Source: Bacteroidia bacterium (GTDB lineage: Bacteria > Bacteroidota > Bacteroidia > UKL13-3). From it: a DNA stretch of 64,000 nt. Shown here piece by piece: positions 39,424-48,123 of this stretch. Both the position numbers and the translations under genes were made by a program. How positions within the stretch are numbered: the first letter of the stretch is position 1; the number at the start of each line of letters is the position of its first letter. The notes beneath the pieces are model-generated. The model was given only the letters and a program-made list of their open reading frames with translations. It was not told the DNA's origin and made no database searches. The DNA is taken from the NCBI GenBank assembly GCA_021740845.1, contig JAIOYZ010000018.1:1-64000 (forward strand). The letters run 5' to 3'.

Positions 39424-41478
39424 TTAAATAGTATCTTCTTTTGGTGGTTCTACCACTTCCATTTTAGAATCATAAGATTCACCAATTTCAGAGGCAGGAA
39501 TATGAATTATATCCTCAGCAAGTTCCTCATGCTTATCGTGAGGGCGTTTGCCTAAAATAACTTCCAAATCGGTTTGGAATAGAATTTCCCTCTTCAATAA
39601 TTCTTGCGCCAATTCTTCTAATTTAGGGCGTTTCTCTGTTAACAATACTTTGGTTCTTTGATAACAAGAATCAATTATTTTCCTTACCTCATGGTCAATC
39701 ATCTCAGATGTTTTCTCACTATAAGGCTTGGTAAAACCGTACTCTTGGTTGCTATCATTGAAACTTACATTACCAATATTTTCATTCATACCATAAATGG
39801 TAACCATTCCATAAGCCATTTTGGTAATGCGCTCTAAATCGTTTTGCGCTCCTGTAGATATTCTACCAAAAATTATATCTTCGGCAACTCTACCACCCAA
39901 AGTCATACACATCATGTTTTCTAACTGCTGTGTGGTATATAAATATTGATCTTTAGGCAAATATTGAGCATAACCTAAAGCAGCAACTCCTCTTGGAACA
40001 ATACTTACCTTTACTAATGGATCAACACCTTCTAAGAACCAACCTGCAATGGCATGACCACTTTCATGGTAGGCAATAATTTCTTTTTCTTCAGGAGAAA
40101 TAATCTTGTTTTTCTTTTCCAATCCACCAATAATTCTATCAATGGCATCTTGAAAATCTTGCATATCAACCGCAGTCTTATTATTTCTTGCAGCAATCAA
40201 AGCAGCTTCATTACAAACATTGGCAATATCTGCTCCCGCAAAACCTGCTGTTTGAATAGATAATTTCATTGGATCTACACCTTCGGCCATTTTAATTGGC
40301 TTCAAGTGTACTTTAAATATTTCCGCTCTTCCATTCAAATCAGGCCTATCAATTGATATTTGTCTATCAAATCTTCCCGGACGAAGCAAGGCAGAATCCA
40401 AAATATCTGGGCGGTTAGTAGCCGCTAAAATAATTACTCCTAAATCGGTAGCAAATCCATCCATTTCGGTTAACAATTGATTTAAGGTATTCTCTCTTTC
40501 GTCGTTACCGCCTTGAACCAAATTTTTACCACGTGCTCTACCTACCGCATCAATTTCATCTATAAAAATAATACAAGGAGCTTTCTCTTTGGCTTGTTTA
40601 AATAAATCTCTCACCCTACTTGCACCAACACCTACAAACATCTCTACAAAATCAGAACCTGATAAAGAGAAGAAAGGAACACCTGCTTCACCTGCTACAG
40701 CTTTTGCCAATAATGTTTTACCTGTACCTGGAGGGCCAACTAACAAAGCACCTTTAGGAATTTTACCTCCCAAGGTGGTATATTTTTTAGGGTTCTTCAA
40801 GAAATCAACAATTTCCATTACTTCCACTTTGGCTTCATCTAATCCTGCCACATCTTTAAAAGTAATGTTAACGTGTTGGTCTTTATCAAATAATTGAGCC
40901 CTACTTTTTCCTATGTTAAATATTTGTCCGCCTGCGCCACCTGCGCCGCCACCCATTCTGCGCATCACAAACATCCACAAACCAATTAGCAAAACAAATG
41001 GGAACAACCAGCTAATAATATCTCCCAAATAATTGTGTTGGGTTGCTGTTTCTGCTATTAATCTTTCGTTGGATGGAAAACCATCTTGGCGTCTAGTTAA
41101 TTCTGCTTCAAAGCTGGCTACATCGCTAATTTCAAAAAAGTAATGAGGACCACCTTCTGCTCCAGCAAAAATGCCACTTCTGCTAGATAGGTCTTTGTAT
41201 TTTTCGTTCTTAAGTGCGTCCTTCTTAATGTAGATATCAACCTTTTCTTTGTTGATGATTACAATTTTCTCAATATCATGAGAAGGCAACATTTCGGTGA
41301 AAAACTTAGTTTTGGTAACCTTCAAGGCAATATCATGTGGCGCAAATTGAAGGGCAAGAAATACCACCGCAATAATTCCATAAATCCAATAAAAATTGAA
41401 CTTAGGCATCATTGGTGGTAATTTAGGCTTCTTATTTGGTTCGCCCGGACCAAGAGGTGCTTTATTATTTTCTGACAT
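39424..41478 (-). CDS. ftsH: ATP-dependent zinc metalloprotease FtsH
   Basis: 684 residues from ATG 41478 ([12 protein letters not shown]), which places the first membrane segment at about residue 30; a longer frame to 41565 overlaps the upstream gene and is unlikely. Two membrane segments flank a periplasmic part, followed by the AAA domain with Walker A GPPGTGKT (residues 248-255), Walker [13 protein letters not shown] and the arginine-finger region. The zinc site is HESGH (471-475). FtsH extracts and degrades membrane proteins and short-lived regulators. The C-terminus is acidic. Confidence 0.97.
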   Translation of the reverse strand: MSENNKAPLGPGEPNKKPKLPPMMPKFNFYWIYGIIAVVFLALQFAPHDIALKVTKTKFFTEMLPSHDIEKIVIINKEKVDIYIKKDALKNEKYKDLSSRSGIFAGAEGGPHYFFEISDVASFEAELTRRQDGFPSNERLIAETATQHNYLGDIISWLFPFVLLIGLWMFVMRRMGGGAGGAGGQIFNIGKSRAQLFDKDQHVNITFKDVAGLDEAKVEVMEIVDFLKNPKKYTTLGGKIPKGALLVGPPGTGKTLLAKAVAGEAGVPFFSLSGSDFVEMFVGVGASRVRDLFKQAKEKAPCIIFIDEIDAVGRARGKNLVQGGNDERENTLNQLLTEMDGFATDLGVIILAATNRPDILDSALLRPGRFDRQISIDRPDLNGRAEIFKVHLKPIKMAEGVDPMKLSIQTAGFAGADIANVCNEAALIAARNNKTAVDMQDFQDAIDRIIGGLEKKNKIISPEEKEIIAYHESGHAIAGWFLEGVDPLVKVSIVPRGVAALGYAQYLPKDQYLYTTQQLENMMCMTLGGRVAEDIIFGRISTGAQNDLERITKMAYGMVTIYGMNENIGNVSFNDSNQEYGFTKPYSEKTSEMIDHEVRKIIDSCYQRTKVLLTEKRPKLEELAQELLKREILFQTDLEVILGKRPHDKHEELAEDIIHIPASEIGESYDSKMEVVEPPKEDTI

Positions 41479-41554
41479 GTTTTTTTCGTTGGTGCAACTT
41501 ATGAATGAAGTTGCTAAAATGAGAAATTGTTTTAAGAAAAATGCTGTTTTGAGT

Positions 41555-42046
41555 TTAAACGGCAAAATTTAACTGCGAAGCCATCCAAAAAGTCGATAAA
41601 GGAACAAAGCCTTTTTCCTCAAAATCTCCTTTGGTTTGAACCAAGGGATTAAATACCAAAGCGGTTTGATCCAAGCTACAATTGGTTATAGCTGCTTGCA
41701 AACTTGTTTTGGAATGTGTTTCTAAGGCATCTCCTTTTAAAACCAGAACTTGCATTCTGTTGAAAAAATTGAGATTTAATTTTTCTCCTAAATCCTTGAT
41801 TATTTTTACCGACTTATCAATTCCACAACCACTGATAGGATGCGCCTGCTCATTTACAGCAAATAAAACAAGTTGATTAAACAGAATCTCACCTGCCGCT
41901 TCTAATGGAATATCGTGAGCCGTCCATGAGGAAGTAAATAGGCGAATTGCTTGTTGAATTTCTGCGGCTTCGGAAACAGATAAGTTGCGATCTGCTGCAT
42001 AAACCCAAATTCTTGCGTGGGAAGGTAAGTTTGAAAGATTAGCCAT
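41555..42046 (-). CDS. Conserved hypothetical protein upstream of ftsH
   Basis: 163 residues, no signal peptide. It begins MANLSNLPSHARIWVYAADRNLS and contains SWTAHDIPLEAAGEIL and HPISGCGIDKSVKIIKDLG. Homologues in this phylum are often labelled ABC transporter ATPase, but no Walker motif is present and the label is not supported. The sequence suggests a small soluble alpha/beta protein. It lies 76 bases upstream of the ftsH start on the same strand and may be co-transcribed. An exact motif copy at 41633-41642 encodes LVQT. Function unknown. Confidence 0.65.
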   Translation of the reverse strand: MANLSNLPSHARIWVYAADRNLSVSEAAEIQQAIRLFTSSWTAHDIPLEAAGEILFNQLVLFAVNEQAHPISGCGIDKSVKIIKDLGEKLNLNFFNRMQVLVLKGDALETHSKTSLQAAITNCSLDQTALVFNPLVQTKGDFEEKGFVPLSTFWMASQLNFAV

Positions 42047-42086
42047 GGTAAAAATGTGATTACGAAAATACCAAAAATTAAGCCAT

Positions 42087-42099
42087 TGACAGATTGTCA
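42087..42099. promoter_or_regulatory. Small inverted repeat between divergent genes
   Basis: TGACAGATTGTCA, two 5-base arms around 3 bases, lies 41 bases upstream of the ATG at 42046 in the divergent gap. It could be an operator for either gene; nothing else supports it. A motif copy with one change (GGTTCAAACA) follows at 42213. Confidence 0.25.
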
Positions 42100-42248
42100 G
42101 TTGAAAATAGTGAAAAAACTTTTACATTCGTGATGCGAGGTAGTAGCTTGGCAGTAGCACGTGCACTTTCAAACCATATCCCGCCAAAATCAAAAGTGAG
42201 AAAACTCCTTTTGGTTCAAACAGAATTAATAAAACACTATTTTATTTT

Positions 42249-42827
42249 ATGAGAAAAATATACTTACTAATTGTTACTGGTCTACTCAGTTTAGGTGCTT
42301 CTGCTCAGAGTCAAAAAGAAATTCACGTAGGAATTGGAACTGGCTCCATCCAAGAATTAGAAGTTAGAAATGGAACTCACCCTTTGTTTAAATTGGCCTC
42401 AGGCTCTGGAGAACCTATCAAAAGAACTTATTCTCCTGCAGGACCAATTCGCATTGGCATTAACTCCCATGAGAATAGGAGATTTCTTTTAGGTGCCGAA
42501 TTCAATTATATTAATACAGAAGTCATGAACGATTATGGCACTGGTTCAAATGAGTTTATCAACTTTGCCAACTATTCCTTAATGGCCTCAACTCAATACA
42601 AATATTTCGACAAACCAAAATACACCATGTATTCTGGCGTTCAGTTTGGAGTGAGCTTTTCGGCTGTTAAAAATCAAAGCAATGGCAAAAAAGACCAAGA
42701 CTTAACAGGCGCCTTTCAAGTTAATTTTTTAGGTGTACGTTATGGGACTAAACTAGGTGTATTTGGCGAAATTGGTTATGGTTTCAATGGGTTTTTAAGT
42801 GGTGGTCTCTTCTATCGCTTGGATTAA
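42249..42827 (+). CDS. Outer-membrane beta-barrel-like protein
   Basis: 192 residues. The signal peptide MRKIYLLIVTGLLSLGASAQ is followed by alternating strands with aromatic girdle residues (RFLLGAEFNYINTEV, YSLMASTQYKYF, MYSGVQFGVSFS, LGVFGEIGYGFNG) and the end GLFYRLD with aromatic residues near the terminus. This is the layout of a small barrel of the OmpA/porin-like type. Function unknown. It ends at a terminator that overlaps the 5' region of the flavoprotein gene. Confidence 0.7.
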   Translation: MRKIYLLIVTGLLSLGASAQSQKEIHVGIGTGSIQELEVRNGTHPLFKLASGSGEPIKRTYSPAGPIRIGINSHENRRFLLGAEFNYINTEVMNDYGTGSNEFINFANYSLMASTQYKYFDKPKYTMYSGVQFGVSFSAVKNQSNGKKDQDLTGAFQVNFLGVRYGTKLGVFGEIGYGFNGFLSGGLFYRLD

Positions 42828-42859
42828 TTACCAATATTTAGCAAAAAAAACTATTTTCG

Positions 42860-42885
42860 AAGCCACTCTTGTAGTGGCTTTTTTT
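42860..42885 (+). terminator. Terminator ending at the start codon of the next gene
   Basis: AAGCCACT-CTTGT-AGTGGCTT followed by five more T residues up to 42885; the next gene's ATG is 42886-42888. It either ends the barrel-protein transcript or attenuates the flavoprotein gene. Confidence 0.75.
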
Positions 42886-44148
42886 ATGACCCAAAATCAA
42901 CCGTCTATTGTTATTGTTGGGGCAGGACCTGCAGGTTGTGCCACTTCCCTTTTTCTGAGTAAAGCTAAAATTAAGCATACCATTATTGATAAGGCTGTTT
43001 TCCCACGCGATAAAGTTTGTGGCGATGCCCTCAGCGGAAAAGTGGTTTATGTGTTTAAACAATTGGATGAACAAATTCTCCATAATTTTTCGGCACAACC
43101 CACCAAGTTTTTGCCAAGCTGGGGTGTAAAGTTTGTTGCTCCAAATGGTAAAGCTATTGATATTCCTTTTAAAAGTGACATGAGCAAGGAAGAATATGCT
43201 CCGGGCTTTATTAGCAAACGCATGGAATTTGATGTCACTTTATTTTCCATGCTCGACCCAAATTATGCTACCATTTTGCAAGGAACTTCTCTTGTTGAAG
43301 TAAATGCAACCGATACAGGCGTTAATTTATTTTGCGAGCAAGAAGTTAATGGACAAAAGCTTCCATTGGAATTTAAAAATATTCAAATGGTGGTTGGTGC
43401 AGAAGGCGATCGTTCTATTATTGGTAAAAAGCTAGGTAATATCACAAAAGATAACCTACACTATTGTGCTGGAATACGAGCTTATTACGAAGGCGTAACC
43501 GATATGCACGAGCAAAATTTTATTGAACTTCATTTCTTAGAAGAATTGCTTCCTGGATATTTTTGGATTTTCCCTTTGCCAAACGGAATGGCAAATGTAG
43601 GCGCAGGAATGTTAAGCGATACCGTGAGCAAGAAAAAGGTGAACTTAAAAGCCGATATGTTGCGTGCTATTGAAAACAATCCTCGCATCAAAGACCGTTT
43701 TGCCAATGCCAAATTGCAAGGAAAAATTGAAGGTTGGGGATTGCCTTTAGGTTCAAAACAAAGAACGATTAGCGGAAATAATTTTCTATTAACAGGTGAT
43801 GCTGCCAGCTTAATTGACCCATTTACAGGTGAAGGAATTGGCAATGCATTATATAGTGGAATGTTGGCTTCGGCACATATTCAAAAATGTTTGGCAGAAA
43901 ATAAATTTGATGCCAATTACAATAAAGCCTACGACGAAGCTTTTTATAGTCGCCAATGGAATGAATTGAAATTGAGCCATACTTTACAAAAACTTTGTAA
44001 ATACCCGTGGTTATTCAATTTTATGGTTAATAAGGCGCACAAGAATAAAACATTACGCGAAACCATAAGCTGCATGTTCGAAGATTTAGACATGCGTGCT
44101 AAACTAAGAAACCCGCTTTTCTACGTTAAATTGTTATTCAACGATTAA
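42886..44148 (+). CDS. Geranylgeranyl reductase-family FAD-dependent oxidoreductase
   Basis: 420 residues from ATG 42886, which puts the FAD-binding Rossmann motif SIVIVGAGPAGCA at residues 7-19; the open frame continues upstream through the terminator and is not coding there. Further family marks are the VFPRDKVCGDALSG loop and LTGDAASLIDPFTGEGIGNAL. The family reduces isoprenoid or related double bonds and includes hydroxylases, so the substrate cannot be named. It probably acts at the membrane with a lipid or quinone-like substrate. Confidence 0.85.
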   Translation: MTQNQPSIVIVGAGPAGCATSLFLSKAKIKHTIIDKAVFPRDKVCGDALSGKVVYVFKQLDEQILHNFSAQPTKFLPSWGVKFVAPNGKAIDIPFKSDMSKEEYAPGFISKRMEFDVTLFSMLDPNYATILQGTSLVEVNATDTGVNLFCEQEVNGQKLPLEFKNIQMVVGAEGDRSIIGKKLGNITKDNLHYCAGIRAYYEGVTDMHEQNFIELHFLEELLPGYFWIFPLPNGMANVGAGMLSDTVSKKKVNLKADMLRAIENNPRIKDRFANAKLQGKIEGWGLPLGSKQRTISGNNFLLTGDAASLIDPFTGEGIGNALYSGMLASAHIQKCLAENKFDANYNKAYDEAFYSRQWNELKLSHTLQKLCKYPWLFNFMVNKAHKNKTLRETISCMFEDLDMRAKLRNPLFYVKLLFND

Positions 44149-44158
44149 AAGCGGGCTT
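44109..44158 (+). terminator. Possible terminator at the flavoprotein 3' end
   Basis: AAACCCGCTTTT (44109-44120) pairs with AAAAGCGGGCTT (44147-44158) with one mismatch and a 26-base loop; a T7 run follows at 44165-44171. The left arm lies inside the gene. Confidence 0.4.
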
Positions 44159-44179
44159 CCAATATTTTTTTAGTTTCTA

Positions 44180-44863
44180 CTATCTTCTTCCTTGCAAGTT
44201 GTTCATCAACTGCATGTAGTTTTGTTGAGCCAAATAGAAGTCTGGGAATTCTTTTAAAGCCATTTCAAAAAACTTCTTAGCGGCCATTGGATCTTTTTGT
44301 CCAACCATAAATGCTTTCATATTATAAACTGCAGCGCGAATTGGCACTTTTTGTTTTTCAGTTTCAGAAACCATGATGTCTACACTATCTGTGCTGTTCA
44401 CCATTTTCTCTTCCAAAGTTTTTACCAAACCAACAGCTTCTTCGCCATTGCCTGCAGAAAATTGCATAGCTGCAATTTGATACAAGTAGTTAATTTTATT
44501 GGTGGCAACGTATAATTTATTATAAAAATCTAAGAGCTCTTTTCCTTTACCAGAACCTTGTAAACAAAGCGCTTTCAATTGCATTAATTTTTCATCATTG
44601 GGTCTGTTTACCAAAGCAATATCTACATAATGTTCTGCAGAAGTATAATTACCAATGGCGGCATACAATTCTGGCAGTGAATCTAAATAGTTTTTCTCAC
44701 TGCTATCTGCTTGCAAAATGCATTGCGCAGCCACAATTGCAGTATGGTAATCGCTAATGGCTACACTGTTTTTGTAAAGTGTAGAATAATCTAAATTTTT
44801 GTTGGCATTGTTACAGGCTAATGTAAAAAGAAAGCCAAGTCCTAAAATGAATTTTTGCTTCAT
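44180..44863 (-). CDS. TPR-containing lipoprotein
   Basis: 227 residues. The signal ends in the lipobox TLAC with Cys17, followed by NNANK. Four to five TPR-like helix pairs follow (SVAISDYHTAIVAAQCILQADS, IGNYTSAEHYVDIALVNRPND, DPMAAKKFFEMALKEFPDFYLA). The C-terminus is NNLQGRR. It is probably an envelope adaptor protein. The partner is unknown. The gene is isolated and converges on the flavoprotein. Confidence 0.75.
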   Translation of the reverse strand: MKQKFILGLGFLFTLACNNANKNLDYSTLYKNSVAISDYHTAIVAAQCILQADSSEKNYLDSLPELYAAIGNYTSAEHYVDIALVNRPNDEKLMQLKALCLQGSGKGKELLDFYNKLYVATNKINYLYQIAAMQFSAGNGEEAVGLVKTLEEKMVNSTDSVDIMVSETEKQKVPIRAAVYNMKAFMVGQKDPMAAKKFFEMALKEFPDFYLAQQNYMQLMNNLQGRR

Positions 44864-44985
44864 ATATGAATTAATAAAATGTATCGGTTATTGCGTGGGC
44901 AAAATAATACAATATTTGGGTAATGCCAATGTGCTGGTTTCATTGGGCATTTAGAGCATCAAAGTTTGTTTTGGGTTTAGTAATA

Positions 44986-45025
44986 TTCGGTTTGAACCTA
45001 AAAAATGAGATTGGTTCAGACCGAA
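44986..45025. repeat. Inverted pair of window-wide motifs at a gene end
   Basis: TTCGGTTTGAACC (44986-44998) faces GGTTCAGACCGAA (45013-45025) across 14 bases, 13 bp with one wobble. The right copy contains the stop codon of the epimerase gene. The hairpin would form at the 3' end of that transcript, as inverted uptake sequences do in Neisseria. Confidence 0.8.
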
Positions 45026-46041
45026 ACTAAAAATTTTGGATACGCCTCAGCGCAATCTTGAATGGTTTTTTCGATGGGAGTAAATTCGAAATTTAATTCC
45101 TTCTTGATGCGATCCGAATTGTAGTAAGATTCATTAATAGCTGCTCGTGCAGTTTCTTTGGTAATAGAAATTCCACCTTTAGAAAATAAACGAACCACAG
45201 CCATAATTCTCCAAGATAAGGCCGCCATCCAAGGTGTTACATTGATATATGGTCGTTTCTTTTTAAGTGCATCGGCAATCATGAAAAACAAATCTCTAAA
45301 ACGCATATTGGCACCAACCATCACAAAACGCCTATCGTACACCTTTTGCTTGGCTAAAAGAATTAAGGCTCTTGCCACATCTTTTACATCCACGTATCCA
45401 TTTACACCCATGCTATACATGGGCATGCCTTTGTATATGGTTTGAACCAAAGCATTAGAGCCTTTTGAAAAATCTCCAACCCCAATTATTACTCCTGGAT
45501 TAACCATGGCAATTTGCAAACCTTCCTCTGCTCCTCTCCAAACTTCCAATTCTGCTTTGTATTTGCTAATGGCATAATTGCTATTGAGTTTGCTGCTTTC
45601 CCACTTGCTATTTTCGTCCATGGTATTGCCACTTTTTGTCCTTCCCAAAGAAGCAATAGAACTCACATAATTCAATTTTTTTACGCCATGGATCAAACAC
45701 AAGTTTACCACATTGGCAGTACCTTCCGTGTTCACTTGCATCAACAAATCTCTATCAGCCGCTTCAAATGAAACCAATGCAGCACAATGGTAAACTTGCT
45801 CCATATTTTGAAGAGCGTGACTCAAGGTGTCTAAATCCAGCACATCTGCAACAACCCATTCTAGGTTTTTCTTGAGCATTTCTTGTTTTTCCTTTTCAGG
45901 AAAATAATGGTCGAACACAAAGTTAAACTCCCTAAAGTCAGAGCTATTGCGCTTACACGCACGAACCATTTGCCCATCTGCTAAAAGCTGACAAACCAAA
46001 TGTGAACCCAAAAAGCCTGTTGCGCCAGTTACTAAATTCAT
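45016..46041 (-). CDS. NAD-dependent epimerase/dehydratase (extended SDR)
   Basis: 341 residues from ATG 46041, giving MNLVTGATGFLGSHLVCQLL; five extra codons upstream exist but add nothing. The cofactor motif is TGATGFLG, and the catalytic YxxxK is YAISKYKAE with NYVSSIASLG upstream as the Ser strand. It resembles dihydroflavonol reductase-like members used in polysaccharide, lipid or terpenoid modification. The substrate is unknown. An exact motif copy at 45439-45448 encodes LVQT. Its stop codon lies in a motif copy. Confidence 0.85.
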   Translation of the reverse strand: MNLVTGATGFLGSHLVCQLLADGQMVRACKRNSSDFREFNFVFDHYFPEKEKQEMLKKNLEWVVADVLDLDTLSHALQNMEQVYHCAALVSFEAADRDLLMQVNTEGTANVVNLCLIHGVKKLNYVSSIASLGRTKSGNTMDENSKWESSKLNSNYAISKYKAELEVWRGAEEGLQIAMVNPGVIIGVGDFSKGSNALVQTIYKGMPMYSMGVNGYVDVKDVARALILLAKQKVYDRRFVMVGANMRFRDLFFMIADALKKKRPYINVTPWMAALSWRIMAVVRLFSKGGISITKETARAAINESYYNSDRIKKELNFEFTPIEKTIQDCAEAYPKFLVSV

Positions 46042-46082
46042 TGTGGAAATGTGCATTTGTTGCCGGGCTAAAATAAGCAGAT

Positions 46083-47267
46083 TTGAAGATTATTTTCCCA
46101 TTTCATATGAACAGTGATTACTTACATCCATTATCCAATACTTTTATTCGGTCTTTAGACCAGAGTATCAGCCATAAAACCTTATTTCAATCCACATATT
46201 TTTTTGAGGGAAGAGAAGTAGATTTAAGTCAATACGACATTGCGATTTTAGGAATTAAGGAAGATCGGTTCAGACCAGAATTTGAAGGTTGTGGTAAAGC
46301 AGCAGATGAGGTAAGAAAAGAACTGTACAAATTGGTTAAACCCAGAACAGATATTCGCTTGTTGGATTTAGGAAATATAGAAGCAGGCAACCAATTGAGC
46401 GATACTTATTTTGCCTTGCAGCATACTTTGGCGGAGTTAATGAAAGCCAAAATTGTAACCTTAATTATTGGTGGTTCACAAGATTTAATATACCCGCAGT
46501 ATGCAAGTTTTCAAGGTTTGAATCCAAATATGCAATTGCTTTTGGTGGATTCGAAAATGGAAATGCAAATTCATGAGGAAAAGAAAAAGAACAATTACCT
46601 ACCCAATATCATTGCCCATGAACCTGAGTTTTTATTTAATATTTCGCATGCAGCCTACCAAGGTCATTTTGTTGAATCTGAAACCTACGATGCATTTGAG
46701 CGAATGAATTTCGACATGTTGCGACTGGGAAGCTTGCGAGGAAACATGCAAGAAATTGAGCCTTATTGCCGCAATGCCAGCATGTTGGCCATGAGCATGC
46801 AAGCCATTAAAGCCAGCGATGCACCCGCACAAAACTTTCCTTCACCAAACGGCATTAGCGCAGAAGAAGCTTGCCAATTGGCTCGTTACGCGGGCATGAG
46901 CAACGATTTATTAAGCGCTGGATTCTATGATTTAAATCCCACTCAGGATAGAAACCACACCAGCAGCGCATTATTGGCACAAATGCTTTGGTATTTTATT
47001 GAAGGCTATACCAATAGAAGAAACGATTACCCTGTTGCAGAAAGCAAGGACTATCTTATTTACCATACCACCAATAAAAACATGAATAGAGAATTAACTT
47101 TCTATAAGAGTGTATTGAGCAACCGTTGGTGGATGGAAGTTCCCTATCCGCATGAACGTAGCAAACACGAAGGAAAATTCTTAGTTCCTTGCAGCTATAA
47201 AGACTACCAAACCGCGCAAAACGACGAAATACCGGATAGGTGGATGAAGACGTATCAGAAGTTGTAA
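46083..47267 (+). CDS. Arginase/formimidoylglutamase-fold protein lacking metal ligands
   Basis: 394 residues with the arginase superfamily fold: LVTLIIGGSQDLIYPQYASF, LLLVDSKMEMQIHEE, and AMSMQAIKASDAPAQNFPSPNGIS. In active enzymes these places read GGDHS, DAHxD and SxDxDxxDP. Here they are GGSQD, DSKME and SMQAIKASDAP, so most metal-binding Asp and His residues are replaced. The overall length and the AEEACQLARYAG segment still fit the fold. It is unlikely to hydrolyse guanidino substrates with the usual Mn cluster and may be a binding or structural protein. It is followed by a large repeat region. Confidence 0.8.
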   Translation: MKIIFPFHMNSDYLHPLSNTFIRSLDQSISHKTLFQSTYFFEGREVDLSQYDIAILGIKEDRFRPEFEGCGKAADEVRKELYKLVKPRTDIRLLDLGNIEAGNQLSDTYFALQHTLAELMKAKIVTLIIGGSQDLIYPQYASFQGLNPNMQLLLVDSKMEMQIHEEKKKNNYLPNIIAHEPEFLFNISHAAYQGHFVESETYDAFERMNFDMLRLGSLRGNMQEIEPYCRNASMLAMSMQAIKASDAPAQNFPSPNGISAEEACQLARYAGMSNDLLSAGFYDLNPTQDRNHTSSALLAQMLWYFIEGYTNRRNDYPVAESKDYLIYHTTNKNMNRELTFYKSVLSNRWWMEVPYPHERSKHEGKFLVPCSYKDYQTAQNDEIPDRWMKTYQKL

Positions 47268-47270
47268 GTA

Positions 47271-47361
47271 GTTTTGGGTTTTGGGTTTTGGGTTTTGGGT
47301 TTTGGGTTTTGGGTTTTGGGTTTTAGGTTTTAGGATTTAGGTTTTAGGTTTTGGGTTTTGG
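47271..47361. repeat. Telomere-like heptanucleotide array (GTTTTGG)n
   Basis: Thirteen consecutive 7-base units: GTTTTGG seven times, GTTTTAG twice, GATTTAG, GTTTTAG, then GTTTTGG twice. It starts 4 bases after the stop of the arginase-like gene. The GGG tracts separated by TTTT could form a G-quadruplex on the plus strand. No gene is present. Confidence 0.9.
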
Positions 47362-48123
47362 GTGTTAAGAATCCAGGAAGAAGGGAGAAATCCAGTGTGA
47401 TAATGACATAAAAGCAAATCCTTGCTTGTTGCTTTTGCAAAAAACATATACAGATGCACAAATTAAATTTATGAATCGATGGTCCAGGGTTTTAATTTTG
47501 CTTAGTTGACAAATTGGTCTGGGCAAATATGCACAGATTAAACATGCCTCCCAAAGACCAAAGACTAAAGACCCTCCACTGCCAGAAGCCAGAGGCTAGT
47601 TGCTAGAGGCAAGAGAGTTTTAGGTTTTAAGTTTTAAGTGTTAAGGGTTAGGTGCTTGAAGCGAGAATGTCCAATGTGATAATGACATAAAAGCAAATCC
47701 TTGCCAGTTGCTAGTTGCCAATTGCTAGAGGCAAGAGAGTTTTAAGTTTTAGGTTTTGAGTGTTAAGGGTTAGGTGCTTGAAGCGAGAATGTCCAGTGAG
47801 ATAATGACTTAAAAGCAAATCCTTGCTAGTTGCTAGTTGCCAGTTGCTAGAGGCAAGAGAGTGTTAAGTTTTAAGTTTTAAGTTTTAGGTTTTGAGTGTT
47901 AAGGGTTAGGTGCTTGAAGCGAGAATGTCCAATGTGATAATGACATAAAAGCAAATCCTTGCTAGTTGCTAGTTGCTAGTTGCCAGTTGCCAGTTGCTAG
48001 AGGCTAGAGAGTGTTAAGTTTTAAGAATCCAGGAAGAAGCGAGAAATCATGTGATAATGACATAAAAGCAAATCCTTGCTTGTTGCTAGTTGCCAGTTGC
48101 TAGAGGCAAGAGAGTGTTAAGGG
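47362..48123. repeat. Composite tandem repeat region based on 7-base units
   Basis: A core of about 30 bases (GTGATAATGACATAAAAGCA plus AATCCTTGC) occurs five times, at about 47395, 47676, 47796, 47934 and 48051. The later four are separated by 117-138 bases. Between the cores are runs of heptads such as TTGCTAG, TTGCCAG, AGGCAAG, GTTTTAA and TAAGGGT. From 47551 to 47655 fifteen consecutive heptads keep phase while their sequence changes. No open frame of note lies within it. Confidence 0.85.

Noticed and set aside
41555-42046. RsfS or an ABC transporter ATPase upstream of ftsH
   Set aside because: No RsfS motifs and no Walker A; left as hypothetical.
42799-42885. Upstream start for the flavoprotein
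   Set aside because: The extension runs through the barrel gene's end and a terminator hairpin; the FAD motif needs the start at 42886.
47271-47361. True telomere or chromosome end
   Set aside because: Unique genes continue on both sides; it is only telomere-like in sequence.
47395-48123. CRISPR array
   Set aside because: The repeated core has unequal spacing, the intervening DNA is itself repetitive and heptad-based, and there are no cas genes.
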